Of a stretch of 64,000 nucleotides of DNA, positions 47,393 to 55,149 are shown piece after piece (within the stretch, counting starts at the first letter, position 1; every line of letters begins with the position of its first letter). Source of the DNA: Blautia sp. An249 (GTDB lineage: Bacteria; Bacillota; Clostridia; Lachnospirales; Lachnospiraceae); the NCBI RefSeq assembly GCF_002159835.1, contig NZ_NFJL01000015.1, forward strand, positions 1 through 64,000. Reading direction: 5' to 3'. The position numbers and the translations under genes are program-made. Under the pieces are notes generated by a model. The model ran no database searches. It was not told the origin of the DNA and saw only the letters and a list, made by a program, of their open reading frames with translations.

Positions 47393-48304
47393 ATGGCGCT
47401 TGGTAGAGGATTAAACGCACTAATCCCTGAAACTGGTTCCAAATCGGTGAAAGAAAAAGAAAAGAAGAGCAGCAATAGTCAAAAAGTTGTTGCAAAAGAA
47501 GAGAGCGAAGCAGCGTCAGGCGTGAAACAGATCAAACTGTCAAAAATTGAACCGAATCGAAATCAGCCCAGAAAGCAATTTGATGAAGACGCTTTGTTAG
47601 AGTTGGCAGAGTCCATTAAACAGTACGGAGTTTTACAGCCCCTCTTAGTATCAGACAAGAAAGAATATTATGAAATCATCGCAGGAGAGAGACGTTGGAG
47701 AGCCGCTAAAATGGCTGGTTTAAAAGAAGTTCCTGCTTTGATTAAAGAATTTTCCGCCCAGGAAGAAGTGGAGATTTCTTTAATTGAAAATATTCAGAGA
47801 GAAGACCTGAATCCGATTGAAGAAGCCCAGGCATACAAAAGACTTTTAGAAGAGTTTCATCTGCGTCAGGACGAGGTGGCAGAAAGAGTCTCTAAGAGCA
47901 GAACAGCAGTGACAAACTCTATGCGTTTGCTGAAGCTGGATGAAAAGGTGCAGCAAATGTTGATTGATGAGATGATTTCTTCCGGACATGCCAGGGCGCT
48001 TCTGGCAATTACTGACGGAAAGATGCAGGTAACCCTTGCAAACCGTATTTTCGATGAAAAACTGAGTGTGCGCGAAACAGAAAGACTGGTAAAAACTGTT
48101 TTAGATCCTAAAGAAAAGAAAAAAGCGCCGGTTAATTCCTCGGAAGACGCTATTTATGAAAGTCTGGAAGAAAAGATGAAGGGGATTATTGGCACAAAGG
48201 TATCAATTAACCGGAAAAAGAATCATAAGGGAAAAATAGAAATCGAATACTATTCACAGGAGGAATTAGAGCGTATAATAGATTTGTTTGAATCAATAAG
48301 ATAA
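47393..48304 (+). CDS. parB: Chromosome partitioning protein ParB (Spo0J)
   Basis: ParB is a CTP-dependent clamp that loads at parS and recruits SMC. The 303-residue protein has the CTP-binding motifs GERRWRAAK (about 99-107) and ENIQREDLNPIEEA (about 127-140), the helix-turn-helix LRQDEVAERVSKSRTAVTNSMRLL (about 154-177), and a C-terminal dimerisation domain. It begins MALGRGLNALI, the usual Spo0J start that binds ParA. Two parS sites lie upstream. Confidence 0.97.
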   Translation: MALGRGLNALIPETGSKSVKEKEKKSSNSQKVVAKEESEAASGVKQIKLSKIEPNRNQPRKQFDEDALLELAESIKQYGVLQPLLVSDKKEYYEIIAGERRWRAAKMAGLKEVPALIKEFSAQEEVEISLIENIQREDLNPIEEAQAYKRLLEEFHLRQDEVAERVSKSRTAVTNSMRLLKLDEKVQQMLIDEMISSGHARALLAITDGKMQVTLANRIFDEKLSVRETERLVKTVLDPKEKKKAPVNSSEDAIYESLEEKMKGIIGTKVSINRKKNHKGKIEIEYYSQEELERIIDLFESIR

Positions 48305-48320
48305 AGGGGCCGTTAATAGT

Positions 48321-48920
48321 ATGATAGATAGTATAGGAATTGATACGGGAATTATCGCTTTTATATTACTGGTATTCGTGGTTATACTTTTAATATGTGT
48401 GGTAAGTTGTCATATGAGGCTGGGACGTCTGGAAAAAAGATATAAGATGTTTATGAAAGGAAAGGATGCACAGTCTTTGGAAAAGACTTTTGTGCGTAAA
48501 TTTGCACAGGTAGACAAACTTTCTGAAATTAGTTCTGTGCAGTCTGAAAACATAATTTCCATACGAAAAGAAATGGATCGCATGTTTACAAAATACGGGG
48601 TAATCAAATACGATGCCTTTGATGATATGGGAGGCAAATTAAGTTTTGTTCTGGCATTGCTGGACAGCAGCAACTCAGGACTCATATTAAATGCCATACA
48701 TAGCAGGGATAACTGTTTCCTTTATTTAAAGGAAATCGTAAAAGGAGAATCCTATGTCATGCTGAGTCAGGAAGAAGTAGAAGCTCTGCGTAAAGCGGTT
48801 CAGTTCGGAGTAGAAGAATTGGAAAATTCAGAGGAAAGCGTACAAAGAAGAGCACAGAAAAAAAGAAAAACAAGTAAAAGCGAAAAAACCGTTAAAAACA
48901 AAAAAGATGGAAATGATTAA
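48321..48920 (+). CDS. DUF4446 family protein
   Basis: A 199-residue protein with one N-terminal membrane segment (about 10-28), a central coiled region, and the DUF4446 core (YGVIKYDAFDDMGGKLSFVLALLDSSNSGLILNAIHSRDNCFLYLKEI). The C-terminus is basic (KKRKTSKSEKTVKNKK). In clostridia this gene is nearly always placed between parB and serS, as here; its function is unknown, but the place suggests a link to the origin or cell pole. Confidence 0.88.
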   Translation: MIDSIGIDTGIIAFILLVFVVILLICVVSCHMRLGRLEKRYKMFMKGKDAQSLEKTFVRKFAQVDKLSEISSVQSENIISIRKEMDRMFTKYGVIKYDAFDDMGGKLSFVLALLDSSNSGLILNAIHSRDNCFLYLKEIVKGESYVMLSQEEVEALRKAVQFGVEELENSEESVQRRAQKKRKTSKSEKTVKNKKDGND

Positions 48921-48937
48921 ATAATAGGAGGAACAAG

Positions 48938-50221
48938 ATGTTAGATATAAAATTTGTAAGAGAAAATCCAGAGGTAGTAAAACAGAATATAAGAAACAAA
49001 TTCCAGGACAGCAAATTGGAACTGGTAGATAAAGTTCTGGAACTGGATAAGGAAAATCGCGAGATTAAGCAGGAAGTAGAGGCTCTTCGTGCACAGAGAA
49101 ATAAAATCTCCAAACAAATCGGAGCTCTGATGGGCCAGGGAAAAAGAGAAGAAGCAGAAGAAGTTAAGAAACAGGTAGCCGCATCTGCACAGCGTATCGA
49201 AGAACTGTCACAGAGAGAAAAAGAAGTAGAAGAAGAACTGTTAAAAGACATGATGATCATTCCCAATATTATCGATCCTTCTGTTCCTATCGGAAAAGAT
49301 GACAGTGAGAATGTTGAGGTGCAGAAATACGGGGAACCAGTTGTTCCTGATTTCGAAATTCCTTATCATACAGAAATTATGGAAAAGTTCAATGGAATTG
49401 ATTTGGACAGTGCAAGAAGAGTGGCAGGAAACGGATTCTATTATTTAATGGGAGACGTTGCGAGACTTCATTCTGCAATTATTTCTTATGCCCGTGATTT
49501 TATGATTAACAGAGGATTTACGTATTGTGTACCTCCTTTTATGATTCGCAGCAATGTAGTAACAGGAGTTATGAGCTTTGCAGAAATGGATGCGATGATG
49601 TATAAGATCGAAGGAGAAGACTTATATCTGATTGGAACCAGCGAACATTCTATGATAGGTAAATTCATCGATCAGATTATTCCGGAAGAACAGCTTCCTC
49701 AGACTCTGACCAGCTATTCTCCGTGTTTCCGGAAGGAAAAAGGAGCTCATGGAATTGAGGAAAGAGGCGTATACCGGATTCACCAGTTTGAGAAACAGGA
49801 AATGATTGTAGTCTGCAAACCGGAAGAAAGCCCCATGTGGTTTGATAAATTATGGCAGAACACCGTTGATTTATTCCGTTCTCTGGATATTCCGGTAAGA
49901 ACTCTGGAATGCTGTTCCGGCGATTTAGCCGATTTAAAGGTGAAATCAGTGGATGTGGAAGCATGGTCTCCGAGACAGAAGAAATACTTTGAAGTGGGAA
50001 GCTGCTCTAATCTGGGTGACGCACAGGCCCGCCGGCTGAAAATCCGCGTAAACGGTGAAAAGGGCAAGTATCTTGCGCATACATTAAATAATACGGTAGT
50101 TGCACCGCCGAGAATGCTGATTGCATTTTTAGAGAATAATTTAAATGAGGATGGTACTGTTAATATTCCGGAAGTTCTGCAGCCATATATGGGCGGCATG
50201 ACAAAAATAGAAACAAAATAA
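48938..50221 (+). CDS. serS: Serine--tRNA ligase
   Basis: SerRS charges tRNA-Ser. The 427-residue class II synthetase has the N-terminal coiled-coil arm (1-105), motif 2 region (SPCFRKEKGAHGIEERGVYRIHQFEKQE) and motif 3 (NNTVVAPPRMLIAFLENN). The sequence DVEAWSPRQKKYFEVGSCSNLGDAQARRL is typical of the adenylate-binding part. It is 17 bp after DUF4446. Its tRNA-Ser(GCU) substrate is encoded at the left end of the window. Confidence 0.97.
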   Translation: MLDIKFVRENPEVVKQNIRNKFQDSKLELVDKVLELDKENREIKQEVEALRAQRNKISKQIGALMGQGKREEAEEVKKQVAASAQRIEELSQREKEVEEELLKDMMIIPNIIDPSVPIGKDDSENVEVQKYGEPVVPDFEIPYHTEIMEKFNGIDLDSARRVAGNGFYYLMGDVARLHSAIISYARDFMINRGFTYCVPPFMIRSNVVTGVMSFAEMDAMMYKIEGEDLYLIGTSEHSMIGKFIDQIIPEEQLPQTLTSYSPCFRKEKGAHGIEERGVYRIHQFEKQEMIVVCKPEESPMWFDKLWQNTVDLFRSLDIPVRTLECCSGDLADLKVKSVDVEAWSPRQKKYFEVGSCSNLGDAQARRLKIRVNGEKGKYLAHTLNNTVVAPPRMLIAFLENNLNEDGTVNIPEVLQPYMGGMTKIETK

Positions 50222-50266
50222 TTCTATTTAAGAAGCTGACAATGAGACTGGAAGAAGGTGGCTCTT

Positions 50267-51139
50267 ATGCATAGTTATTTAAAATCTGTGGGATTTTCCA
50301 ATTTAAGTAAAAATGAACTAAAGGAAATTCTGGAAGATGTGGTAAACACATACGATGAAAAGTTAATAGTAGATACAAATCCGGAAACCCTATTTGCAGA
50401 GTTTTCTAAAAATTACGGATGTGACTGTGGAATTACGGTATGTGGAGAATACGATGAAAAGAATCAGTTCCATATGGAATATTATTTCCCATTTTTCAGA
50501 GGTACCGGAGTTACCACACAGGAACATATTGTGGTGGAGAAACATGCGGAAAAGGATTCGTATGCAGGAGCATGTGATGATTTAAGAATAGGAGTTACTC
50601 TGATATTCTATCTCCAGAATGCGGCTGAATATATGATAGAATATTATAAACAGAACGGAAAAGTTAATTCTTATCCCCTGACTTTATCAGGACTTGCAAA
50701 AGAGGGAAAAATACTTCTTCCTCTGCAGAAAGATAAAGAGCAGGTGAAAATTGAACAGGAAGCGTCCCAGAATCGGAATCATCTGATAGCTGCCGCAAGA
50801 AGCGGAGATGAAGAGGCTATGGAGAGTCTGACCATGGAAGATATGGATATGTATTCGATGATTTCCAGAAGGATTGCAACGGATGATGTTTTTACAATTG
50901 TGGACTCTTATTTTATGCCCTATGGGATTGAATGCGATCAGTATAACGTAATGGGCGAGATACTGGATATGATGAGCTTCAAAAATATTCTGACAGGAGA
51001 AGATATTTATCAGCTTACCATTGAAAGCAACGATATGCAGTTTGACATTTGTATTAATAAGAAAGATCTGCTGGGAGAACCGAAAGTGGGAAGAAGATTT
51101 AAGGGGATCTTATGGCTTCAGGGACAGCTTCAGATGTAA
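50267..51139 (+). CDS. DUF3881 family protein
   Basis: A 290-residue acidic protein of the DUF3881 family, found mostly in Lachnospiraceae. It starts MHSYLKSVGFSNLSKNELKEIL. I use the ATG at 50267, with AAGGTGG 5 nt upstream, instead of the GTG at 50258, which overlaps that ribosome binding site. The protein has no signal peptide or membrane segment and no known motif. It is the last core gene before the tRNA-Arg attachment region; a terminator follows it. Confidence 0.85.
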   Translation: MHSYLKSVGFSNLSKNELKEILEDVVNTYDEKLIVDTNPETLFAEFSKNYGCDCGITVCGEYDEKNQFHMEYYFPFFRGTGVTTQEHIVVEKHAEKDSYAGACDDLRIGVTLIFYLQNAAEYMIEYYKQNGKVNSYPLTLSGLAKEGKILLPLQKDKEQVKIEQEASQNRNHLIAAARSGDEEAMESLTMEDMDMYSMISRRIATDDVFTIVDSYFMPYGIECDQYNVMGEILDMMSFKNILTGEDIYQLTIESNDMQFDICINKKDLLGEPKVGRRFKGILWLQGQLQM

Positions 51140-51157
51140 TAGCTGCAAAAATTTGAA

Positions 51158-51195
51158 AACTGCTGGTGATAAGTCTTTTCACCAGCAGTTTTTTA
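51158..51195 (+). terminator. Terminator after DUF3881 gene
   Basis: AACTGCTGGTGA / TCACCAGCAGTT stem followed by TTTTTT. It marks the right-hand end of the core operon, about 45 bp before the half-tRNA. Confidence 0.92.
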
Positions 51196-51241
51196 TGCTA
51201 TAATAAAGACTCGTGAAGAAAGATTCTTCACCTGATAGGAA

Positions 51242-51280
51242 GTTCCCTTAGTTAAATGGATATAACAAGCGCCTCCTAAG
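51242..51280 (+). pseudogene. 5' half of a tRNA-Arg(CCU), interrupted in the anticodon arm
   Basis: The 39 nt have the acceptor 5' strand GTTCCCT, TA at positions 8-9, a D arm GTTAAATGGATATAAC, and the anticodon arm up to CGCCTCCTAAG (anticodon CCT). The expected 3' half does not follow; instead repeat unit 1 begins. It differs clearly from the intact tRNA-Arg(CCU) downstream (acceptor GTCTTCG), so it is the remains of a different tRNA gene, probably the host's original one. Confidence 0.8.
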
Positions 51281-51552
51281 TGTTTGGTAAGCGAACACCT
51301 CATGGAAGCAGGGACAGGCAGATTTGAGTACAAATCGGATCTGGTACGGAAACGAATTGAACAGGAGATGAACATGAAAAAGGTGTTCGCTTCACTGTCA
51401 AAGAAACAGAAAAAATTGTTGGTTACCAGTCATAAAAAATGGCTGTTACCATAGAATCGGTTATCTGACCGAGAGGCTGAAAACCCAGTGTTTAAGCCAA
51501 AAATCAGAGAATGTCTTCGTAGCTCAGCTGGATAGAGCACTCGCCTCCTAAG
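51281..51552 (+). repeat. Repeat unit 1 of the tRNA-Arg array (272 bp)
   Basis: Starts TGTTTGGTAAGCG immediately after the half-tRNA and ends with 40 nt (51513-51552) that equal the 5' half of the intact tRNA-Arg(CCU), stopping after CGCCTCCTAAG. The first 232 bp contain an 11-bp inverted pair AAGCGAACACC (51289-51299) / GGTGTTCGCTT (51382-51392), a TCGGT / ACCGA hairpin and a 26-codon reading frame. Unit 2 follows with no gap and reads the same. Confidence 0.95.
51374..51454 (+). CDS. Putative 26-residue basic peptide, copy 1
   Basis: AGGAG lies 6 nt before an ATG that opens a 26-codon frame beginning MKKVFASLSKKQKK and ending KKWLLP. It is strongly basic. The frame is repeated unchanged in unit 2, but since the DNA copies are identical this does not itself show selection. 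It may be a real small gene, a leader peptide, or chance. Confidence 0.4.
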   Translation: MKKVFASLSKKQKKLLVTSHKKWLLP

Positions 51553-51824
51553 TGTTTGGTAAGCGAACACCTCATGGAAGCAGGGACAGGCAGATTTGAG
51601 TACAAATCGGATCTGGTACGGAAACGAATTGAACAGGAGATGAACATGAAAAAGGTGTTCGCTTCACTGTCAAAGAAACAGAAAAAATTGTTGGTTACCA
51701 GTCATAAAAAATGGCTGTTACCATAGAATCGGTTATCTGACCGAGAGGCTGAAAACCCAGTGTTTAAGCCAAAAATCAGAGAATGTCTTCGTAGCTCAGC
51801 TGGATAGAGCACTCGCCTCCTAAG
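51553..51824 (+). repeat. Repeat unit 2 of the tRNA-Arg array (272 bp)
   Basis: As far as I can read it, identical to unit 1 and joined to it directly. Its last 40 nt (51785-51824) are the actual 5' half of the intact tRNA-Arg(CCU). The junctions at 51280/51281, 51552/51553 and 51824/51825 all fall after the same 11 bp, CGCCTCCTAAG, which is the likely crossover core. Confidence 0.95.
51646..51726 (+). CDS. Putative 26-residue basic peptide, copy 2
   Basis: Same frame and ribosome binding site as copy 1, 272 bp downstream, within repeat unit 2. The same caution applies. Confidence 0.4.
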   Translation: MKKVFASLSKKQKKLLVTSHKKWLLP

Positions 51825-51858
51825 CGAGGGGTCAGAGGTTCAAATCCTCCCGGAGACG
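51785..51858 (+). tRNA. tRNA-Arg (anticodon CCU)
   Basis: A 74-nt cloverleaf: acceptor GTCTTCG / CGGAGAC with G73, D arm AGCTCAGCTGGATAGAGC, anticodon stem CTCGC / GCGAG with loop CTCCTAA (anticodon CCT), T loop TTCAAAT. The T stem AGAGG / CCTCC has an A-C mismatch at its base. CCA is not encoded. Its first 40 nt are the end of repeat unit 2. This is the only complete tRNA at the locus, and the accessory element begins just after it. Confidence 0.93.
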
Positions 51859-51863
51859 GCAAA

Positions 51864-51920
51864 TATAAGCGGGAATTATTAGCTGGAACGGCTGAATAAT
51901 TACCCGCTTATTTCATTTTC
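51864..51920 (+). terminator. Strong hairpin/terminator after tRNA-Arg
   Basis: ATAAGCGGG-AATTATT-AGC pairs with GCT-AATAATT-CCCGCTTAT (51864-51912) and is followed by TTCATTTTC. It ends tRNA transcription and marks the junction to the accessory element. Confidence 0.75.
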
Positions 51921-51956
51921 TGGAGAGAAAAAAGGGTCTGACAGGAATGAAATCTC

Positions 51957-52041
51957 AGCTAATACACCGACAAAAATCGGCGGCTCCAGCTAATAAATAT
52001 GCTCTGTGGCTAATACTTTTTTTCAGAGCGTTTAGCTAATA
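51957..52041 (+). repeat. Iterated (A/G)GCTAATA sites
   Basis: Four copies of the octamer in 85 bp: AGCTAATA at 51957, 51988 and 52034, GGCTAATA at 52008. The spacing is 31, 20 and 26 bp. They lie 210 bp upstream of the first parB-like gene in an otherwise gene-free stretch (51920-52253), which fits a centromere or operator for the partition proteins. A related ATTAGCTGG occurs in the preceding hairpin. Confidence 0.6.
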
Positions 52042-52168
52042 TGAGTGCTCGGTTAGATGTCAGCCTGTGTTTTAGATAGTAAAAAAGAGAAAATGCTGGA
52101 TAAACAGGCGGTACGTCATTACGGATTATCCGCAGAAAGCTGATACAATATTAATTACATGGATATGT

Positions 52169-52212
52169 CAAACGAGAAGCTCGTTTGGATCGGATTTATA
52201 AAAATCTGATCT
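52169..52212 (+). promoter_or_regulatory. Tandem hairpins in the parB-like leader
   Basis: CAAACGAG / CTCGTTTG (52169-52187) is followed by GATCGGATTT / AAATCTGATC (52189-52212) and later CTTTTT. Either an attenuator or protein-binding palindromes ahead of the partition operon. Confidence 0.5.
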
Positions 52213-52253
52213 GAACGGGCTTTTTGCGTATCAGAAGAAAGAAGGAGGAAGAA

Positions 52254-53099
52254 TTGGAAGAAAAAGAGAAAGTCATTGAAATTGAGATCGAGAGGCTTCG
52301 CGATTTTAAGAAGCATCCATTTCAGGTCAGGGACGATAAAGAGATGTCGCTTCTAAAAGAAAGTATTCAAAATTACGGGATACTCAGTCCACTGATCGTT
52401 AGACCTGTCCTGGATGGTGTGTATGAGATTGTGGCAGGGCATAGAAGAAAATATGCGGCACAGCAATTGGGATATCGTAAGCTGCCCGTAATCATCCGGG
52501 TGATGTCCGATGACGAGGCGATTATTTCCATGGTGGATTCTAATTTGCAGCGGGAGCGGATCAGCTACAGCGAAAAAGCATTTGCCTATATGATGAAAAA
52601 TGAGGCAATGAAAAGAAAAGGCGGTCGAAAGCGTAGCCAAATTGACCACAAATTCAAAGGGAAAAAGACAGTCGAGATTATTGGAGTGGAAGGCGGTGAC
52701 AGCCCTAAGCAGGTTCAACGCTATATCAAGATTACAGAATTGATCCCGGAACTGCTCCAACAGTTGGATGATGAAATGATTGGATTTAATCCTGCAGTAG
52801 AGATCGCCTCTCTGAAGAAGGAAGAGCAAAAACAGCTTCTCGACGCTATGGATTATGCACAGTCTACGCCTTCACTGTCACAGGCGCAGCGGATGAAAAG
52901 GTTAAGCAAAGAAGGAAAGCTCACAAAAGAAAAGATGGAAGATATTATGAGTGAGATTAAGAAGGGAGAAATCTCCAGAGTGATTTTTACAAATGAACAG
53001 CTTCACCGATATTTCCCATCCAGTTATACACCGGAGAAAATGAAACGGGAAATCCTGGCAATATTAAAACTCTGGGCAGAACAATACTGGGAACAGTAA
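52254..53099 (+). CDS. ParB/RepB/Spo0J family partition protein (element copy 1)
   Basis: A 281-residue ParB-like protein. The ParB N-terminal domain spans about 10-100 with GHRRKYAAQQLG in the CTP-binding place of GERR, and ISMVDSNLQRERISYSEKAFAY as the second motif; a helix-turn-helix region follows (about 140-170). The start is a TTG at 52254 with AGGAGG 5 nt upstream; a TTG 30 bp earlier lacks a site. It heads a parB-parA-parB-repA run, so it belongs to element segregation rather than the chromosome. Confidence 0.87.
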   Translation: MEEKEKVIEIEIERLRDFKKHPFQVRDDKEMSLLKESIQNYGILSPLIVRPVLDGVYEIVAGHRRKYAAQQLGYRKLPVIIRVMSDDEAIISMVDSNLQRERISYSEKAFAYMMKNEAMKRKGGRKRSQIDHKFKGKKTVEIIGVEGGDSPKQVQRYIKITELIPELLQQLDDEMIGFNPAVEIASLKKEEQKQLLDAMDYAQSTPSLSQAQRMKRLSKEGKLTKEKMEDIMSEIKKGEISRVIFTNEQLHRYFPSSYTPEKMKREILAILKLWAEQYWEQ

Positions 53100-53115
53100 T
53101 TGAGGAGGACAAAAA

Positions 53116-53901
53116 ATGTGTAAGGTTATTTCAATAGCAAATCAGAAAGGCGGAGTCGCAAAGACTACTACTGCTGTAAATCTTGGCATTGGATTAGCAA
53201 GGAAAGGGAATAAAGTATTGCTTGTCGATACAGATCCGCAGGGAAGTCTGACTGCAAGCCTTGGATATGTCGAACCGGATGAAATTCCGGTTACTCTGGC
53301 AAACATCCTGACGGCTGTTATTAATGAGGAAGAAATCGATATGACAGATGGGATTCTTCATCATGAGGAAAATATAGATATCATGCCCGGCAATATTGAA
53401 CTTTCTGCGTTGGAAGTGACAATGGGAAATGTTATGAGCAGGGAATTAATACTGAAGGATTATATCGATATGATGAGAGAACGATACGATTATATTTTGA
53501 TCGATTGTATGCCAAGTCTTGGAATGATGACAATTAATGCTCTGGTGGCATCAGATTCAGTGCTTATCCCGGTTCAGGCTGCTTACCTTCCTGTAAAAGG
53601 ACTTCAGCAGTTAATTAAAACAATCATGATGGTAAAGAAGAGGTTGAACCGTAAATTGAAAATCCAGGGAATTCTTCTTACTATGGTCGATTACAGAACA
53701 AATTATGCGAAAGATATTTCTTCTAAAGTACATGAAACATACGGATCAAGGATTGTTGTCTTTCAGAATACGATTCCTATGTCTGTAAAGGCTGCCGAAA
53801 CAAGCGCAGAAGGAATAAGTATTTATGCACACTGTCCCAGGAGTAAAGTTGCAGAGGCATACAGAAATCTGACAGAGGAGGTTTTGGAAAATGAAAAATA
53901 G
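53116..53901 (+). CDS. ParA family ATPase (element)
   Basis: A 261-residue ParA/Soj-type ATPase with Walker A KGGVAKTTT (11-19; Ala replaces Gly, as is common in this family), VDTDPQGSLTASLG and Walker B ILIDCMPSLGMMT. It lacks an N-terminal DNA-binding extension, so it is a type Ib or Soj-like form. It is 16 bp after the first parB-like gene and overlaps the second by 11 bp. It differs clearly from the chromosomal ParA. Confidence 0.93.
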   Translation: MCKVISIANQKGGVAKTTTAVNLGIGLARKGNKVLLVDTDPQGSLTASLGYVEPDEIPVTLANILTAVINEEEIDMTDGILHHEENIDIMPGNIELSALEVTMGNVMSRELILKDYIDMMRERYDYILIDCMPSLGMMTINALVASDSVLIPVQAAYLPVKGLQQLIKTIMMVKKRLNRKLKIQGILLTMVDYRTNYAKDISSKVHETYGSRIVVFQNTIPMSVKAAETSAEGISIYAHCPRSKVAEAYRNLTEEVLENEK

Positions 53902-54793
53902 AAGCGGGGAAAAAGTTAAACTGACAAGTATTGACGAAATGCTTGGAGTTCTGAATGAAGAGTCGGCTATGGAGATAGAAATCAGCAGGATCCATAGTTT
54001 CAAGGATCATCCTTTTAAAGTTCTTGATGATGGAAAAATGCAGGATCTGGTAGACAGTGTAAAGGAAAATGGAGTACTTACTCCTGTATTGATCCGTCCA
54101 ACGGCGAATGATCAATATGAAATGATATCCGGTCATCGTAGAATGCATGCAGCTGCTATCGCAGGTCTTACTACAATTCCGGCAATCATCAGAGAACTGT
54201 CAGATGATGAAGCGGTAATTGCAATGGTAGATGCCAATATTCAGAGGGAAGAACTACTTCCGAGTGAAAAGGCATTTGCTTTTAAAATGAAATTAAATGC
54301 AATGAAGAGACAAGCCGGGAGACCAACAAAAAATGCGTCCCAAAATGGGACAAATAAAAGATCGGATGAACTCCTCGCGAGTGAAGTAGGAATCAGTAGA
54401 AATCAGATACAGCGTTATATTCGTCTCACGGAACTTATACCGGAAATGCTCGAACTTGTTGATAAAAAGAAACTGCAATTCACGGTAGCTGTTGATATTT
54501 CATATCTCGACAGGGAAATCCAGAAATGGATTTATGAATATATCCGGGACAATGGTTTCATCAAGCCTGGACAGATTTCAGCATTGCGGAAACATCTTGA
54601 AACGGAAACAATCAGTCAGAATTTTATGATCTCGATATTTAATAATTGTATTGCTCCTAAAACCAAAAATAGAAAGGTGACAATTTCAGAGAAAAAACTC
54701 ACGAAATATTTTCCGCTTGAATATTCGGAAGAGCAAATGGAACGGATAATCGTCAGTTTATTGGAAAAATGGAAGACGGAACAGGAGGGATGA
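53891..54793 (+). CDS. ParB/RepB/Spo0J family partition protein (element copy 2)
   Basis: A 300-residue ParB homologue with IHSFKDHPFKVLDDGKMQDLVDSV at about 33-56, GHRRMHAAAIAGL, and the helix-turn-helix LLASEVGISRNQIQRYIRLTELIPEML (about 157-183). It is related to element copy 1 over most of its length (both contain KAFA(Y/F)KM-NAMKR). The start lies inside the parA end. Two ParB homologues around one ParA suggest either two DNA-binding specificities or a centromere protein plus a regulator. Confidence 0.9.
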   Translation: MKNRSGEKVKLTSIDEMLGVLNEESAMEIEISRIHSFKDHPFKVLDDGKMQDLVDSVKENGVLTPVLIRPTANDQYEMISGHRRMHAAAIAGLTTIPAIIRELSDDEAVIAMVDANIQREELLPSEKAFAFKMKLNAMKRQAGRPTKNASQNGTNKRSDELLASEVGISRNQIQRYIRLTELIPEMLELVDKKKLQFTVAVDISYLDREIQKWIYEYIRDNGFIKPGQISALRKHLETETISQNFMISIFNNCIAPKTKNRKVTISEKKLTKYFPLEYSEEQMERIIVSLLEKWKTEQEG

Positions 54794-54797
54794 AAAA

Positions 54798-55148
54798 ATG
54801 GCGTTTCGGTATTTTTATGGAAAAGAGGCGGATCAATACTCTTTTATCCGCATTCCTAAACTGTTATTAACAGGCAAGGATTTCTCATCTCTGTCAATTA
54901 TGGCTAAGATGTTATATGGTCTTCTGTTGGATCGAATGGGAATGGCATCAAAGAATAAATGGCTCGACAGAGAGAACAGAGTATATGTGATCTATCCTAT
55001 TGCAGAAATCCAGCAGGATATGTGTATTTCAAGAAAAAAGGCGATGGAGATCCTTTCTGAATTGGAGGAAAAGGGACTTGTTGAGAAACAGATCCGAGGA
55101 TCTGGACTGCCAAACCTTTTATATATTAAACAGTTTACAGCGGCTTGA
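54798..55148 (+). CDS. RepA_N-type replication initiator N-terminal domain protein
   Basis: A 116-residue protein that equals the N-terminal winged-helix domain of RepA_N initiators: FRYFYGKEADQYSFIRIPKLLL, SIMAKMLYGLLLDRMGMASKNKWLDRENRVY and the recognition part CISRKKAMEILSELEEKGLVEK. It is closely similar to the first 120 residues of the next gene but has no C-terminal domain. It may act as a regulator or an auxiliary initiator, or be a duplicate remnant. It starts 5 bp after parB copy 2. Confidence 0.85.
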   Translation: MAFRYFYGKEADQYSFIRIPKLLLTGKDFSSLSIMAKMLYGLLLDRMGMASKNKWLDRENRVYVIYPIAEIQQDMCISRKKAMEILSELEEKGLVEKQIRGSGLPNLLYIKQFTAA

Positions 55149-55149
55149 T

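Noticed and set aside
51281-51552. CRISPR array or self-splicing intron as an explanation of the tRNA-Arg repeats
   Set aside because: Only two copies of 272 bp with no short spacer pattern. A group I intron would sit in the anticodon loop, but the flanks are two 5' halves rather than a 5' and a 3' half, so splicing could not restore a tRNA at the first two junctions.
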